From Anodontia alba (lineage: Eukaryota; Mollusca; Bivalvia; Lucinida; Lucinidae), in the NCBI GenBank assembly GCA_964016985.1, contig OZ024824.1:120486951-120550950 (forward strand): a DNA stretch of 64,000 bases, given 5' to 3'. The stretch's first letter is position 1. The number at the start of each line of letters is the position of its first letter. The translations under genes and the position numbers were made by a program. A model generated the notes under the pieces. That model ran no database searches and was not told the origin of the DNA. It was given only the letters and a program-made list of their open reading frames with translations. Shown piece by piece: positions 1-10,791 of this stretch.

Positions 1-107
1 TGTATCTGATTCCTTTGAGTTTCCTGAGTCTTAACCAGAAGTGGTGAGATATTATTGGTGTTAGAATTAGGAGAGCACCTCCCTCCTATTCTGCAAATTC
101 TAGCACA

Positions 108-196
108 TTATCTATAGGTTAATGTATTATGAAGTTAAAATGAAGTTTTTTAAAAGTAAAACATATTTTAACGAGTAATACTTAACCTATAGATAA
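108..196. repeat. Short palindromic MITE-like repeat
   Basis: The ends TTATCTATAGGTTAA and TTAACCTATAGATAA are inverted repeats around an AT-rich centre. An inverted partial copy of the right arm lies at 406-464. Confidence 0.6.
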
Positions 197-405
197 CCAA
201 TTATCTCCCTCCGCCCACCCTCGCTTATCTCTCCTAATTGTGTCTATTGTTTTACACATAAAAGAAACTGACACGTGGTCAATTGAGTGGGAAGAGTTAC
301 GTCACACAGGTAACTGCCTAAGGGACCTTCTGGTTTAAGACTTTAATTAACGACTGAAAGGTCGTTTTTTCTGTGGAAGGTGTGAAAACAGAATAGAATA
401 GCACA

Positions 406-464
406 TTATCTATAGGTTAAGTATTACTCGTTAAAATATGTTTTACTTTTAAAAAACTTCATTA
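406..464 (-). repeat. Inverted partial copy of the 108-196 repeat
   Basis: It is essentially the reverse complement of 138-196 and stops exactly where the HA tandem array begins at about 465. The HA fragment therefore appears to have truncated it, or been joined to it. The 240-400 interval between the copies holds no recognisable element. Confidence 0.6.
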
Positions 465-1674
465 TGCCTTATATCTTGAATACTATTTGTTGGATAAATG
501 TCACACCTGGGATATTAGTTCCTTGTGACCCGATTATTGATGTCAAAATATATCTCTGTTGGTGTGACCTATATTTCATGGTTCAGTGATTTTGCCTTAT
601 ATCTTGAATACTATTTGTTGGATAAATGTCACACCTGGGATATTAGTTCCTTGTGACCCGATTATTGACGTCAATATATATCTCTGTTGGTGTGACCTAT
701 ATTTCATGGTTCAGTGATTTTGCCTTATATCTTGAATACTATTTGTTGGATAAATGTCACACCTGGGATATTACTTCCATGTGACCCAATGAATGACCTA
801 CTATATCTAGGTCATTGTGACCTATATTTCATGGTTCAGTTATTTTGCCTTATATCTTGAATACTATTTGTTGGATAAATGTCACACCTGGGATATTAGT
901 TCCTTGTGACCCAATTATTGACGTCAAAATATATCTCTGTTGGTGTGACCTATATTTCATGGTTCAGTGATTTTGCCTTATATCTTGAATACTATTTATT
1001 GGATAAATGTCACACCTGGGATGTTAGTTCCTTGTGACCCGATTATTGATGTCAAAATATATCTCTGTTGGTGTGACCTATATTTCATGGTTCAGTGATT
1101 TTGCCTTATATCTTGAATACTATTTGTTGGATAAATGTCACACCTGGGATATTACTTCCATGTGACCCAATGAATGACCACTTACTATATCTAGGTCATT
1201 GTGACCTATATTTCATGGTTCAGTGATTTTGCCTTATATCTTGAATACAATTTGTTGGATAAATGTCACACCTGGGATATTAGTTCCTTGTGACCCGATT
1301 ATTGACGTCAAAATATATCTCTGTTGGTGTGACCTATATTTCATGGTTCAGTGATTTTGCCTGATATCTTGAATACTATTTGTTGGATAAATGTCACACC
1401 TGGGATATTAGTTCCATGTGACCCAATGAATGACCACTTACTATATCTAGGTCATTGTGACCTATATTTCATGCTTCAGTGATTTTGCCTTTTATTTTTA
1501 TTACTATTTCATGGAGAATTGTCATACCTGGATTGTTATATCTATGTGACAAAATGATTTACATACAAATACATCTAGGTCAGTGTGACCTATATTATAT
1601 GGCTTAATGATAAAAATGTTACAATATAAAATGTACCCAGCAGGCGAGCTCGCTGTCCTACGACAGCTCTTGTT
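465..1674 (+). mobile_element. HA Helitron-like element, 5'-truncated, with 128-bp tandem array
   Basis: About eight tandem units of roughly 128 bp (GCCTTATATCTTGAATAC start) fill 465-1490. They are followed by a unique 3' region ending in CAGGCGAGCT, a hairpin GCTGTCC-TAC-GACAGC, then TCTTGTTA. The last 200 bp match the end of the full-length HA copy at 6801-9273. The 5' arm is missing. No Rep/helicase coding was seen, so the element is non-autonomous. Confidence 0.75.
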
Positions 1675-1738
1675 ATGGCCATGCAATAGGAAACACGGAT
1701 TTTTTTTTTTTTTTTGGCCTAAGGTAAAGTAGCAGTAT

Positions 1739-1936
1739 GGTGATTGTTAGGGCCTGCTGTACTTGCAGCAGGTAGGGGAAGGAAGCATGCTAGTATTTCT
1801 TCTATTTTATGCACATCAATGCTTTTTCCATTATCCTCTTTAATTTCACTCTTTCCTATCCTCTGTCAGCTCTTCTGCCCCGATTCTCCCTTTCTTTGGG
1901 AGATGAATGACCCACAGTGGTTGACCTGTCATTGTT
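1739..1936 (+). mobile_element. S2 SINE-like fragment
   Basis: It contains GGCCTGCTGTACTTGCAGCA, a pyrimidine-rich body, TTTGGGAGATGAATGACC and ACAGTGGTTGACCTGTCATT, matching the S2 copies at 13623-13868 and 9573-10199. It is diverged, and the A/T tail is lost. An open frame across it is not a gene. Confidence 0.55.
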
Positions 1937-2036
1937 CAGAACTAAAACTAAATCAAACAGTACTGTATTTACCTGAAATATTTGGATACCGTAAGTTCTT
2001 AGCGTACTAGTCCTAAAATTCAAACAAGTCCATTTT

Positions 2037-2278
2037 ACCCCTTAAAATGAGAAGAAAATCTGCATCTGAAAATGTAGTCTGTTTATGTTGTCTGCTGAAT
2101 ATTCTTGCAAACTTTTCAAACCTGTTTTTGCATACAGGCAAACAGTGTGGACCCTGATCAGACTGCTCCTAGAGGAGCAGTCTGATCTAGGTCCATACAG
2201 TTTGCAAAAATGACTTTAAAAATCACAAGCAGATGAAAAAGCAGACAACAATTGTTGTGATTGGCAGTTTAAGGGTTA
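2037..2278. mobile_element. P1 palindromic MITE
   Basis: P1 ends are CCCTTAAA-type inverted repeats followed by TCTGCATCTGAAAATG on one side and GACAACAATTGTTGTGATTG on the other. The core is a perfect hairpin around CAGACTGCTCCT/AGGAGCAGTCTG, flanked by GCAAACAGTGTGGACC. About 240 bp, no coding capacity. Confidence 0.7.
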
Positions 2279-2339
2279 CTATCTGCTGGTGTGACTCAGA
2301 AATTGCTAGGTGAGTGGCAAACAGTGTAGCCATGATCAA

Positions 2340-2455
2340 AAATGAATCCAGTGGAGACAATTGCTTGAAATGTCAAATCCTGTTTTGTGGGAAAAATCAG
2401 AAAACTATTGTCCATTTGATGTCTGCTGAATTTGCCCAGAAAGTGGTAGAGCTTA
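2340..2455. repeat. P3 MITE, right half only
   Basis: It begins at the hairpin centre (GTGGAGACAATTGC) and runs through GAAATGTCAAATCCTG and TGCTGAATTTGCCC; the left arm is absent. Confidence 0.55.
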
Positions 2456-2472
2456 AAATCCTTCAAAATAGG

Positions 2473-2652
2473 CCAGTGAGGTAGGCTGCATACAAGTTGA
2501 ATTTCAATTTTAGCTATGTCAGTCTATGTGATTTAGATATTCTGTGAAAAATGGCGAAACTTTTTGCAAACAGTAGAGACCCTGATCAGATGCCACATTT
2601 TGCACTGTTTGCCAGTTACCCATTTGAGGGTCTCCAGACTAAAATGGGTAAA
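2473..2652. mobile_element. P10 palindromic MITE with GCAAACAG core
   Basis: It shares AATGGC-AAACT-TTTGCAAACAG, GAGACCCTGATCAGA and TGCACTGTTTGCCA with the better copy at 5093-5313. The core hairpin closes on GATGCCACATTTTGC. Confidence 0.5.
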
Positions 2653-2684
2653 AACAGTGTGCATCTGAGTTTACCTGTAGATTT

Positions 2685-2896
2685 TAACCCTTGTCATGCT
2701 GAATAAATTAAGATGCCACACCCACTTCTAATTTCCAGCCAATCAGATTACTTGATCCTGGTTTTTGATAGAAATTCACATATTTAATGACAAACAGTGC
2801 AGATCCAGATCAGTTGGCTTCTTCAGAAGCCAACTGATCTGGATCTACACTGTTTGCTAAGACAGGGCATGTTGTGTTCAGCAAGAGAAGGGTTAA
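2685..2896. mobile_element. P2 palindromic MITE
   Basis: P2 starts TTAACCCTTGTCATGCTGAA, has AAGATGCCACACCCACTTCT and CAGCCAATCAGATTACTTGA. It then has a hairpin (CAGATCAGTTGGCTTCTTC and its complement), AAGACAGGGCATG, and ends AGAGAAGGGTTAA. About 210 bp. It is the commonest MITE here, with at least a dozen copies in both orientations. Confidence 0.75.
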
Positions 2897-2999
2897 AAGT
2901 GATGATTGAGCTCTGTTAACTTTTTTCTCAGATTTCTGAGGTAATGGATAAGAAATATGTTATAGATCTTTGACTTAGGAACCTCTCCAAATAGGAAAC

Positions 3000-3250
3000 C
3001 AACTTATGACATATAGTCCAACCTGTATTGACTCTTTCTCCACTAGTGGTGACTGTTGTCGTCTGCTTATAACCTTTGCAAACAGTTTGGACCCAGATCA
3101 GGCCCGACAAAATATTGGGCCTGATCTGGATCCAAACTGTTTGACACTCTGATGGTATTCCTTAAAGATTTTTTTAAAAAGTTAATTTTGGGAAAAAAAA
3201 ATCCACAGACGACAAAAAAGCATGCAAATTACCCAGCATGCAAAGAGTTA
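3000..3250. mobile_element. Palindromic MITE with GGCCCGACA hairpin core
   Basis: GCAAACAGTTTGGACCCAGA, CAGGCCCGACAAAATATTGG and GCCTGATCTGGATCCAAACT form a hairpin. The right arm has GACGACAAAAAAGC and ends CATGCAAAGAGTTAA. A close sister copy is at 60400-60602. Confidence 0.6.
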
Positions 3251-3252
3251 AG

Positions 3253-3418
3253 CAAGCACTAGTGGGATACTCAAAACCTGCTTGCTTAAGCCAGGTGTTT
3301 GCTTAATACAGGTGAGTTTTAATGCAATTGCCTTTTTCAGGAACAGAATGCAGGCTTGTTTAAAACCGGTTGCTTACTTAATAGAGGTGGCCACTATGAC
3401 AGATTTTACTGTATGCTA
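3253..3418. repeat. TIR-type repeat: AAGCAAGCAC ... GGTGGCCACTATGAC
   Basis: It has GCTTGCTTAAGCCAGGTG, TTGCTTAATACAGGTGAG and TTAATAGAGGTGGCCACTAT, which recur at 38590-38757 and in part at 62392-62445. Likely a short DNA transposon; its ends are not precisely fixed. Confidence 0.45.
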
Positions 3419-3669
3419 CAAGCGAAGGCTCAGATCAGCTTGTACATCCTTGCAGGGTGATCGGAATCTATGCTGGCTGCCATCATAATGTGTTAATTTT
3501 AAAACTCTTGTTTGCACGCAACACAATACCTGATTATGTGCAAACTGCAGGCTTGATCAGGTTCTAAGTTGGTTTCTAATGTCCTAAAGTGTTTTTCTAT
3601 TTGAAGAGGCTCATATATTAAACATTTGAGCAGATATGAGAAACATGTCCTTATCACATAAGTAGACAA

Positions 3670-3892
3670 TTACGGTAAATGTCCTAAAATTTTGAACACC
3701 AAAGTTTCTGACAAAATGACATATGCAAACAGTGCAGACCCAGATCAGACTGCTCCTGAAGGAGCAGTCTGATCAGGGTCTACACTGTTTGCCATTTCAC
3801 TCAGTATTTTAAGAAACAGCTGCATTAAAAGCAAAATTTAAGCCAAAATAGTATGGAATAAAGTGTTCGAAATTTTAGGACAATTACCGTAA
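3670..3892. mobile_element. P8 MITE (GGTAAATGTCCTAAAATTTT ends)
   Basis: TTACGGTAAATGTCCTAAAA at the left and TTTTAGGACAATTACCGTAA at the right are inverted repeats. In the middle is the GCAAACAGTGCAGACCC/GCTCC hairpin core. Sister copies: 37658-38193 (split by a SINE) and 53724-53944 (reversed). Confidence 0.75.
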
Positions 3893-3908
3893 GCATTATC
3901 TTTCTGGC

Positions 3909-4021
3909 CAAGAAATGTGCACAAGTACTGGTTAACCCCTTAGAGGACCAATCCTGTGGTTAAGTAAACTGATCAGCTCAACATGACCTTAATAGTGTTG
4001 ACTGGGCTGTTAAACTCCAAC
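3909..4021 (+). mobile_element. S1 SINE, 3' fragment
   Basis: AAGAAATGTGCACAAGTACT, TTAGAGGACCAA, GTTAAGTAAACTGATC and TGTTGACTGGGCTGTTAAAC match the 3' third of full S1 copies such as 36165-36471. Confidence 0.6.
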
Positions 4022-4220
4022 CCAACTTTACCCTTCTTTGGTCAAATTCAGCAGATGACAAACTGATGATATTTTTCTCAGAAAATAGGCTTTGTCCTTT
4101 CATGCAAATTGTCTCCTACAATTTGCTTGAAATGTTGAAGCCTATTGTCGGGGAAAAAATAAAAAAAAAAAAAAATTCAAACTGTGGTCTTGAAATTTTT
4201 ACCCAGCATGTTGAGAGTTA
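4022..4220. mobile_element. P3 palindromic MITE
   Basis: It contains CAAATTCAGCAGATGACAAA, GAAAATAGGCTTTGTC, a centre on ATTGTCTCCTACAATTTGC, and ends GCATGTTGAGAGTTAAC. An A-rich run sits in the right arm. Confidence 0.6.
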
Positions 4221-4375
4221 ACAAAGGCCATGCTTACTGTGCAATATGATGTGGGTCTTTATTGTACGTGTGTTTTAAAGTCAATGAATTCCTTAGAATA
4301 TTATTATGAACAGCAAAAGGTCCTGACTACCGATATACATTATGAATGCACAAGCATTTGCTGTTTATACATGAC

Positions 4376-4614
4376 ATAATTGAGCCAGGGCATAGCATTT
4401 CCTACAAGATTGCATGTGCACCCAGCAAAGAAGCGGATCAGCCAGTGCATCTGCGCAGTCTGATCAGAGTCTTTTTGCAGGGTACTCTTTGGGTAGACAA
4501 GAATTCAAAGCGTCTTCAGGCAGACAGTGAAAACTGATGCCCGCAAGATGATCTGAGTCTTCCGCAGGAGACACACACAATCTTGTAGGAAATGCTGCGC
4601 CCCTGCTCAATTAT
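4376..4614. mobile_element. P12 MITE with 37-bp terminal inverted repeats
   Basis: The left end ATAATTGAGCCAGGGCATAG and the right end (reverse complement ATAATTGAGCAGGGGCGCAG) both continue into CATTTCCTACAAGATTG. It is 239 bp, with GCGCAGTCTGATCAGAGTC in the centre. The TIRs are the longest and cleanest of the small elements here. Confidence 0.75.
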
Positions 4615-4633
4615 CCTTTTCTCATGTCACCTC

Positions 4634-4799
4634 TCAGTTAACCCTTAGCAAAGCAGTGTCTGAAGAAGCCAACTGATCTGGATCTGCACTGTTTGTCATT
4701 AAATATGTGAATTTCTATCAAAAACCAGGATCAAGTAATCTGATTGGCTGGAAATTAGAAGTGGGTGTGGCATCTTATTTTAATCAGCATGACATGGTT
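4634..4799. mobile_element. P2 MITE, truncated, reverse orientation
   Basis: AGTTAACCCTTAGCAAAGCA is followed directly by the second hairpin arm (GAAGAAGCCAACTGATCTGG), so about 40 bp of the first arm is missing. The rest, through GGAAATTAGAAGTGGGTGTG, is typical P2. Confidence 0.6.
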
Positions 4800-4984
4800 A
4801 ATCTTGACCACTCTCTGGGCTAATTCAGTAGATGACAGATTAATGATATTTTTCTTATTTTTCCATAAAACGGGATTTGACGTTTCATGTAAATTGACTC
4901 CATTGCATGAAATGTCAAATCCTGTTTTATGGGAAAAAATAAGAAAAAATATTTCAAAATGTCACCTGCTGAAAATTGTTTAAT
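4800..4984. mobile_element. P3 palindromic MITE
   Basis: CTCTGGGCTAATTCAGTAGA, AAACGGGATTTGACGTTTCA and the mirror GAAATGTCAAATCCTGTTTT are present, ending GTCACCTGCTGAAAATTG. It abuts the truncated P2 on its left. Confidence 0.65.
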
Positions 4985-5092
4985 GATGCTGTTTATTTAG
5001 CTGTAGATCAGAAGAGTAGCTTGATGATTTTTTTTTTTTTTTATTTCTCCACAGAAACATATGGTATGGGTACTCATTACACATGTCTAGTT

Positions 5093-5313
5093 AACCCATT
5101 GTATACTGAATAGACTCTCCCACAAAATATATTTGAATAGTCCAATTTCGATTTTAGGTACATCCGGCTAAGAGATCTACATATTCCTAAAGAAAAATGG
5201 CTAAACTATTTGCAAACAGTGGAGACCCTGATCAGACATTGTGTTTTGCGGTGTCTGATCTGGGTCTGCACTGTTTGCCAATAACCCTTTTACACCGACT
5301 ACAATGGGTTAAG
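5093..5313. mobile_element. P10 palindromic MITE (reference copy)
   Basis: The ends are TTAACCCATTGTATACTGAA and CTACAATGGGTTAA. The interior has GACTCTCCCACAAAATATAT, TTCGATTTTAGGTAC and the GCAAACAGTGGAGACCC hairpin around TTGTGTTTTGCGG. Confidence 0.6.
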
Positions 5314-5316
5314 GAG

Positions 5317-6190
5317 CTTCTAGTGAGTACCCACATCTTTTAGTTGAGAAATAAGAAAAAAATATTGACTGTTTGGCTGGAACAGTGCCTTACCTGTGGG
5401 TATTTGTTTAGATTACTTTAATGAGAAAACCTAACTTATATAAACATAAGTTAATTGAATATACTCTCTTTATTAAACAGCACACTGCTGTAAGCTGATT
5501 ACAAAAAAAAAACAAAAAAAAAACACTAAACCTTGGCCATGTTGCTTCTTTGAAGAACTTAACACTTAGGATGTTACAGGCAAATTTAGCAGACAACAAA
5601 CTGATATTTATGTCAACCCCCTTTAGGGTTGGGGCGTATAGTTTTACCCCTAGGGGTATATTTCGTCATGTAAACACAATGTTTAATTTACTCATAGGGG
5701 TAAATTTTGCAAATATGTTTGGAATGCCTCAAAATATATGTATACAATTTTTATTTTGCATAAATTTTATTTATTTACTTGATGTCTGCAGATATACTTG
5801 TACATTCTCTATCACAAATTTATGTTTGCAAGTTGTAGTCAGAAGTGAGTTATTTGACAAGAATACTATTATGCTAACAGTTAGGATACTGATTCAAGGC
5901 AAATATGATTTATATTTATTATGGTGCTGATCAAGTAGCACACTCTTGTGCTGATCTATAATTAAATAGTTAATGTCATCAGAAAAGTTTTCGCAGTAGG
6001 TAACTTTAACCAGTTTGATGACTAAAACTTATTCCCATTTCTTAACGCTTATCGTAAAGGGTAAATTTTTTAGCAGACAACAACTTGAAATATTTTCTTA
6101 TTATTCCCAGAAAATAGGCTTTGACATTTCATAAAAATGGAGTCATCCCTTATTTTATGAAGAAAAAAAAAGGTACCAGATCAGACTGTA
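5317..6190. other. AT-rich interval with degenerate repeat pieces
   Basis: No gene is supported. It holds fragments of P3 (5560-5610 and 6055-6170) and TACCCCTAGGGGTA-type motifs at 5620-5710 related to those at 10792-10845. A 126-codon open frame at 5550-5930 shows no recognisable domain and is AT-driven. Confidence 0.5.
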
Positions 6191-6193
6191 TAT

Positions 6194-6442
6194 CAGGGCC
6201 CAGTTGTTCAAAGCGTTGTTAGCTTAACGAGCTCGTTAAGGGTCATTTCGTGAACTGTTTTAGCGGATTCAATATACAATACTCTGATATTTTTTGCTGA
6301 AAAAATGTAAGTAGCTTTTGCAGTGCAAAAGCTACTCACATTTTTTTCAGCAAAAATTTCAGCATATTTGCGTATCACTCGGTGTAAATTTTAACGAATC
6401 GTTAACTAACGATGTTGTTAGCTTTGAACAGCTGGGCCCTGT
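6194..6442. mobile_element. P4 palindromic MITE (CAGGGCCCAGTTGTTCAAAG)
   Basis: Inverted ends CAGGGCCCAGTTGTTCAAAG and GAACAGCTGGGCCCTG enclose GCTTAACGAGCTCGTTAAGG. A central hairpin of AGTAGCTTTTGCAGTGCAAA and its complement is flanked by TTTTTTTCAGCAAAAA. About 245 bp. Other copies: 23579 (split), 49769, 58201, 60057, 61263. Confidence 0.8.
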
Positions 6443-6800
6443 TGAACAACCTCTGTACAGTCTGATTATGGTCTTAGATACTCGCACACACATGGTATTT
6501 CAACAGTTCAATATGTGACAATCACTTGTGTACAGCCATCTACAAATGAACAAAATACTAGCATCACAAGTGGTTTGCAATGATCATGTACAGTCATTAC
6601 CGAGGAACAATTAGTTTATCTTTATATGTAGAATCCCATCTGTAAATAGGAAATACCCTGACCAGACTATACAGATTTATGGGCTTGTCACCAGAATTGA
6701 GTTCCCTGTTAGTCCCAGTTTCAGGTCCTATGCCAATTAACAGTCAACATTTTCATTTAGTCTGACTTGAATTATAAAAAGCGATGTCAAATAATTAATT

Positions 6801-9273
6801 TTTAGCTCGCCTGTACGAAGTACAAGGAGAGCTATTGTAGTCACCCCGGTCGTCCACGTTTGCGTTTGCGTTCCCGTTCCCGTTCCCGTCACACTGTGTT
6901 AAAGTTTTTCAAATGCTTATATCTCAACAGTCACTCCTCACAGAGGCATCAAATTTGGAACTTAGGTACCTTGGAGGGTCTTCTGAGATTCCAAGAGAAT
7001 AAACCCCTGGGTTCATGCCCCTGGGTGGGGCTAGGGGTCAGAATCTAGGACACCTTTGTAATACTGTGTTAAAGTTTTTCAAATTCTTATATCTTCACTT
7101 TCTCTCCTCATAGAGCATTCATATTTAGAATTTGGGTACCTGGACGAGTCTTCTGAGATTCCAAAAGAACATACCCCTGGGTTCATACCTCAGGGTGGGC
7201 CTTGGGGTGGGGCTAGGGGTCAAAATCTAGGACACATTTGTAAAATCTTATATGCCTACAGGTTATAGACACAACTGGTTATACATCAGCTAACTATGTG
7301 ACATCAGTTTAAGTGTAAGAGAGTGAAGGTCATGGTGACCTACATTTTACGGTCAAGGTCACCTAGATTTCACGGTCCAGTGATTTTGCCTTATATCTTG
7401 AATACTATTTGTTGGATAAATGTCACACCTGGGATATTACTTCCATGTGACCCAATGAATGACCACTTACTATATCTAGGTCATTGTGACCTATATTTCA
7501 TGGTTCAGTGATTTTGCCTTATATCTTGAATACTATTTGTTGGTTAAATGTCACACCTGGGATATTACTTCCATGTGACCCAATGAATGACCACTTACTA
7601 TATCTAGGTCATTGTGACCTATATTTCATGGTTCAGTGATTTTGCCTTATATCTTGAATACTATTTGTTGGATAAATGTCACACCTGGGATGTTAGTTCC
7701 ATGTGACCCAATGAATGACCACTTACTATATCTAGGTCATTGTGACCTATATTTCATGGTTCAGTGATTTTGCCTTATATCTTGAATACTATTTGTTGGA
7801 TAAATGTCACACCTGGGATATTAGTTCCATGTGACCCAATGAATGACCACTTACTATATCTAGGTCATTGTGACCTATATTTCATGGTTCAGTGATTTTG
7901 CCTTATATCTTGAATACTATTTGTTGGATAAATGTCACACCTGGGATATTAGTTCCATGTGACCCAATGAATGACCACTTACTATATCTAGGTCATTGTG
8001 ACCTATATTTCATGGTTCAGTGATTTTGCCTTATATCTTGAATACTATTTGTTGGATAAATGTCACACCTGGGATATTAGTTCCTTGTGACCCGATTATT
8101 GACGTCAAAATATATCTCTGTTGGTGTGACCTATATTTCATGGTTCAGTGATTTTGCCTTATATCTTGAATACTATTTGTTGGATAAATGTCACACCTGG
8201 GATATTACTTCCATGTGACCCAATGAATGACCACTTACTATATCTAGGTCATTGTGACCTACATTTTCTGGTTCAGTGATTTTGCCTTATATCTTGAATA
8301 CTATTTGTTGGATAAATGTCACACCTGGGATATTAGTTCCTTGTGACCCGATTATTGACGTCAAAATATATCTCTGTTGGTGCGACCTATATTTCATGGT
8401 TCAGTGATTTTGCCTTATATCTTGAATACTATTTGTTGGATAAATGTCACACCTGGGATATTACTTCCATGTGACCCAGTGAATGACCACTTACTTTATC
8501 TAGGTCCTTGTGACCCGATTATTGACGTCAAAATATATCTCTGTTGGTGTGACCTATATTTCATGGTTCAGTGATTTTGCCTTATATCTTGAATATATTT
8601 GTTGGATAAATGTCACACCTGGGATATTACTTCCATGTGACCCAGTGAATGACCACTTACTATATCTAGGTCATTGTGACCTATATTTCATGGTTCAGTG
8701 ATTTTGCCTTATATCTTGAATACTATTTGTTGGATAAATGTCACACCTGGCATATTACTTCCATGTGACCCAGTGAATGACCACTTACTATATCTAGGTC
8801 ATTGTGACCTATATTTCATGGTTCAGTGATTTTGCCTTATATCTTGAATACTATTTGTTGGATAAATGTCACACCTGGGATATTAGTTCCTTGTGACCCG
8901 ATTATTGACGTCAAAATAAATCTCTGTTGGTGTGACCTATATTTCATGGTTCAGTGATTTTGCTTATATCTTGAATATTTGTTGGATAAATGTCACACCT
9001 GGGATATTAGTTCCATGTGACCCAATGAATGACCACTTACTATATCTAGGTCATTGTGACCTATATTTCATGCTTCAGTGATTTTGCCTTTTATTTTTAT
9101 TACTATTTCATGGAGAATTGTCATACCTGGATTATTATATCTATGTGACAAAATGATTTACATACAAATACATCTAGGTCAGTGTGACCTATATTATATG
9201 GCTTAATGATAAAAATGTTACAATATAAAATGTACCCAGCAGGCGAGCTCGCTGTCCTCCGACAGCTCTTGTT
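6801..9273 (+). mobile_element. HA Helitron-like element, full length
   Basis: The 5' end is TTTTTAGCTCGCCTGTACG with a small stem (AGCTC...GAGAGCT), followed by a CGTTTGCGTTCCCGTTCC simple-repeat head. At the 3' end an inverted copy of the arm, CAGGCGAGCT, precedes a hairpin CTGTCCTCCGACAG and TCTTGTTA. In between are two copies of a 5' module (6900-7240) and about 13 tandem 128-bp units (7383-9090). No transposase or Rep/Hel frame. The asymmetric inverted repeats plus terminal hairpin fit Helentron/Helitron2 non-autonomous elements. Confidence 0.75.
7383..9090 (+). repeat. 128-bp tandem array inside the HA element
   Basis: Units start at 7388, 7516, 7644 and 7772, a constant 128 bp. Two subtypes alternate irregularly: one with CCATGTGACCCAATGAATGA and CTATATCTAGGTCATTGTG, the other with CCTTGTGACCCGATTATTGA and ATATATCTCTGTTGGTGTG. 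Short open frames across it come from the repeat. Confidence 0.85.
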
Positions 9274-9572
9274 ATGTATTATTGTTATCACTTTTCTTGA
9301 TTATTACTATTTAGTTCTGTTGATTAATGCTTGTTTCACATGAGGTAATGAGTGGAAAAATGTAAATATGTTACATATGTGACCTGTGTACAGATGGGCC
9401 TGCACATCTGGCCATAATCAGGGTCTACATTGTTTGCATAGACCCTGCAGATGCACAAGCTAATCTGGGTGTACCCTGTCATAAGGTCAGTTTCTATTTG
9501 GAGCACCTCAAATGATTATTGGGTCAGCCGGGAGGCTGATGAACATATTTGTGCACTTCATGTACATTGATC

Positions 9573-10199
9573 GTGTTGGGGTTTAACAACACATCAACCC
9601 TTGTACCGTATTCGAACTAATTACCGCACATACCCCTATAAGCGCACAGTCGAGAAATTCTGTAGTCTTCAGATTACAGCCAGTGTACTTTTTCTGTACT
9701 TCTTTATAAAGGCATATGTTGTGGGTACTCATTTGAATTGCATCGACTTGTCGATGCAATTCAAATGAGTACCCACAACATATGCCTTTATAAATAAAAT
9801 TAGAAAAAAAACGCATAATTATCATCAAACAAGGCCTTTTCTGACCTTTTTTTAATAGTGTATCCTTAGCAGGTAGATACATATTTTACCACAGCCGAGT
9901 GTTCCCTGTAATTTTGAAAAACCTAAGCACACAGTGCGGTAATTAGGTTGAATACGGTAGGTCATTTTGTGTCATCTTCCAGAGAAAGGGAGAAAAGAGA
10001 TAGAAGAGATAGTAGAGAAGATGAAAGAGTGATAGGGAAGAAAGAGGGAAATGAATGAAAGTGAAGGAACAAAAGAAATAACATTCCCCCTCTACCCTTA
10101 CCTGCTGTAGGGACAGCAGGCCTTGCCCAACTGTATGCCAATAATCAGTTGGACACCCAGTGATAAAAGCTACAGGACACCTTCGCCTCATCCAACCAC
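9573..10199 (-). mobile_element. S2 SINE-like element, minus strand, split by a MITE
   Basis: On the minus strand it starts near 10199 with GGGGGTGGTTGGATGAGG, then AGGCCTGCTGTCCCTACAGC, a pyrimidine-rich body, AGAAAGGGAGAAAAGAG (seen on +) and ACACAAAATGACC. It is interrupted at 9958, and the tail CAAGGGTTGATGTGTTGTTA resumes at 9603-9573. It is the longest S2 copy here and shows the head. Mechanistic class (SINE) is inferred from the flanking duplication seen at 13623-13868. Confidence 0.7.
9606..9957. mobile_element. 352-bp TA-flanked MITE with a TTGTGGGTACTCATT core
   Basis: The TIRs CCGTATTCGAACTAATTACC and (reverse complement of right end) CCGTATTCAACCTAATTACC continue into GCAC. TA lies on both sides (9604-9605, 9958-9959), interrupting the S2 element. 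The centre is a P5 hairpin, ATGTTGTGGGTACTCATTTG and its complement. TA duplication suggests Tc1/mariner-type mobilisation. Confidence 0.8.
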
Positions 10200-10456
10200 C
10201 CCCATCATGGTGGCATAATTGCTTTGTTTACAGCAGAATATTATAAATCCTGCACAGACTTTAGCGGGACTTTACTGTCTTGCTCCTGGGGAATATTAGC
10301 AAAACATTTTGGAATACAGCAGTAAAATAGGGAACATTATTTTACTGACCACCAAATAATACTTTTTCTTTCACCAAAATTTTCTTTCCTTACTTATTGC
10401 AGCAAATTGCCTCTGAAGCTTTCTCATATAATTCATTTTTAATAATGCAGATTAAA

Positions 10457-10665
10457 GCTATGTAAGCACCTGGGTAAAATGTTCAGCAGACGACAGTTTG
10501 AAATATTTTTGTTATTTTACCCAGGATACAGGATTTGATATCTTATGCAGATTGTCTCCAATGGAGACAATTTGCGTGAAATATCAAATCCAAATCTCTG
10601 GGAAATAAGAAAAATATCATGAATTGGTCATCTGCTAAATATTCTCAGAGAGTGGTAAAAGTTAA
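10457..10665. mobile_element. P3 palindromic MITE
   Basis: TGTTCAGCAGACGACAGTTT, AGGATTTGATATCTTATGCA, a centre at GTCTCCAATGGAGAC, and TCTGCTAAATATTCTCAGAG at the right end. Confidence 0.65.
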
Positions 10666-10791
10666 AGAAACAATGCTGCTATTATAGATAAGCTTTTAAA
10701 TGAAAAGAAAAGTATTATTTGCCCCTTCTTCCTAAAACACATATAAACGCAACCTTTTACCCATAGAGGTATTTAACAAGGTGGGGCAAAT

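Noticed and set aside
2140..2210. MITE hairpins as microRNA genes
   Set aside because: The hairpins recur in dozens of copies as parts of MITEs; without small-RNA data a microRNA call is not supported.
5550..5930. 126-codon hydrophobic, AT-rich frame
   Set aside because: No known domain, skewed to Phe/Ile/Leu by AT content, and it overlaps degenerate repeats; not enough to call a gene.
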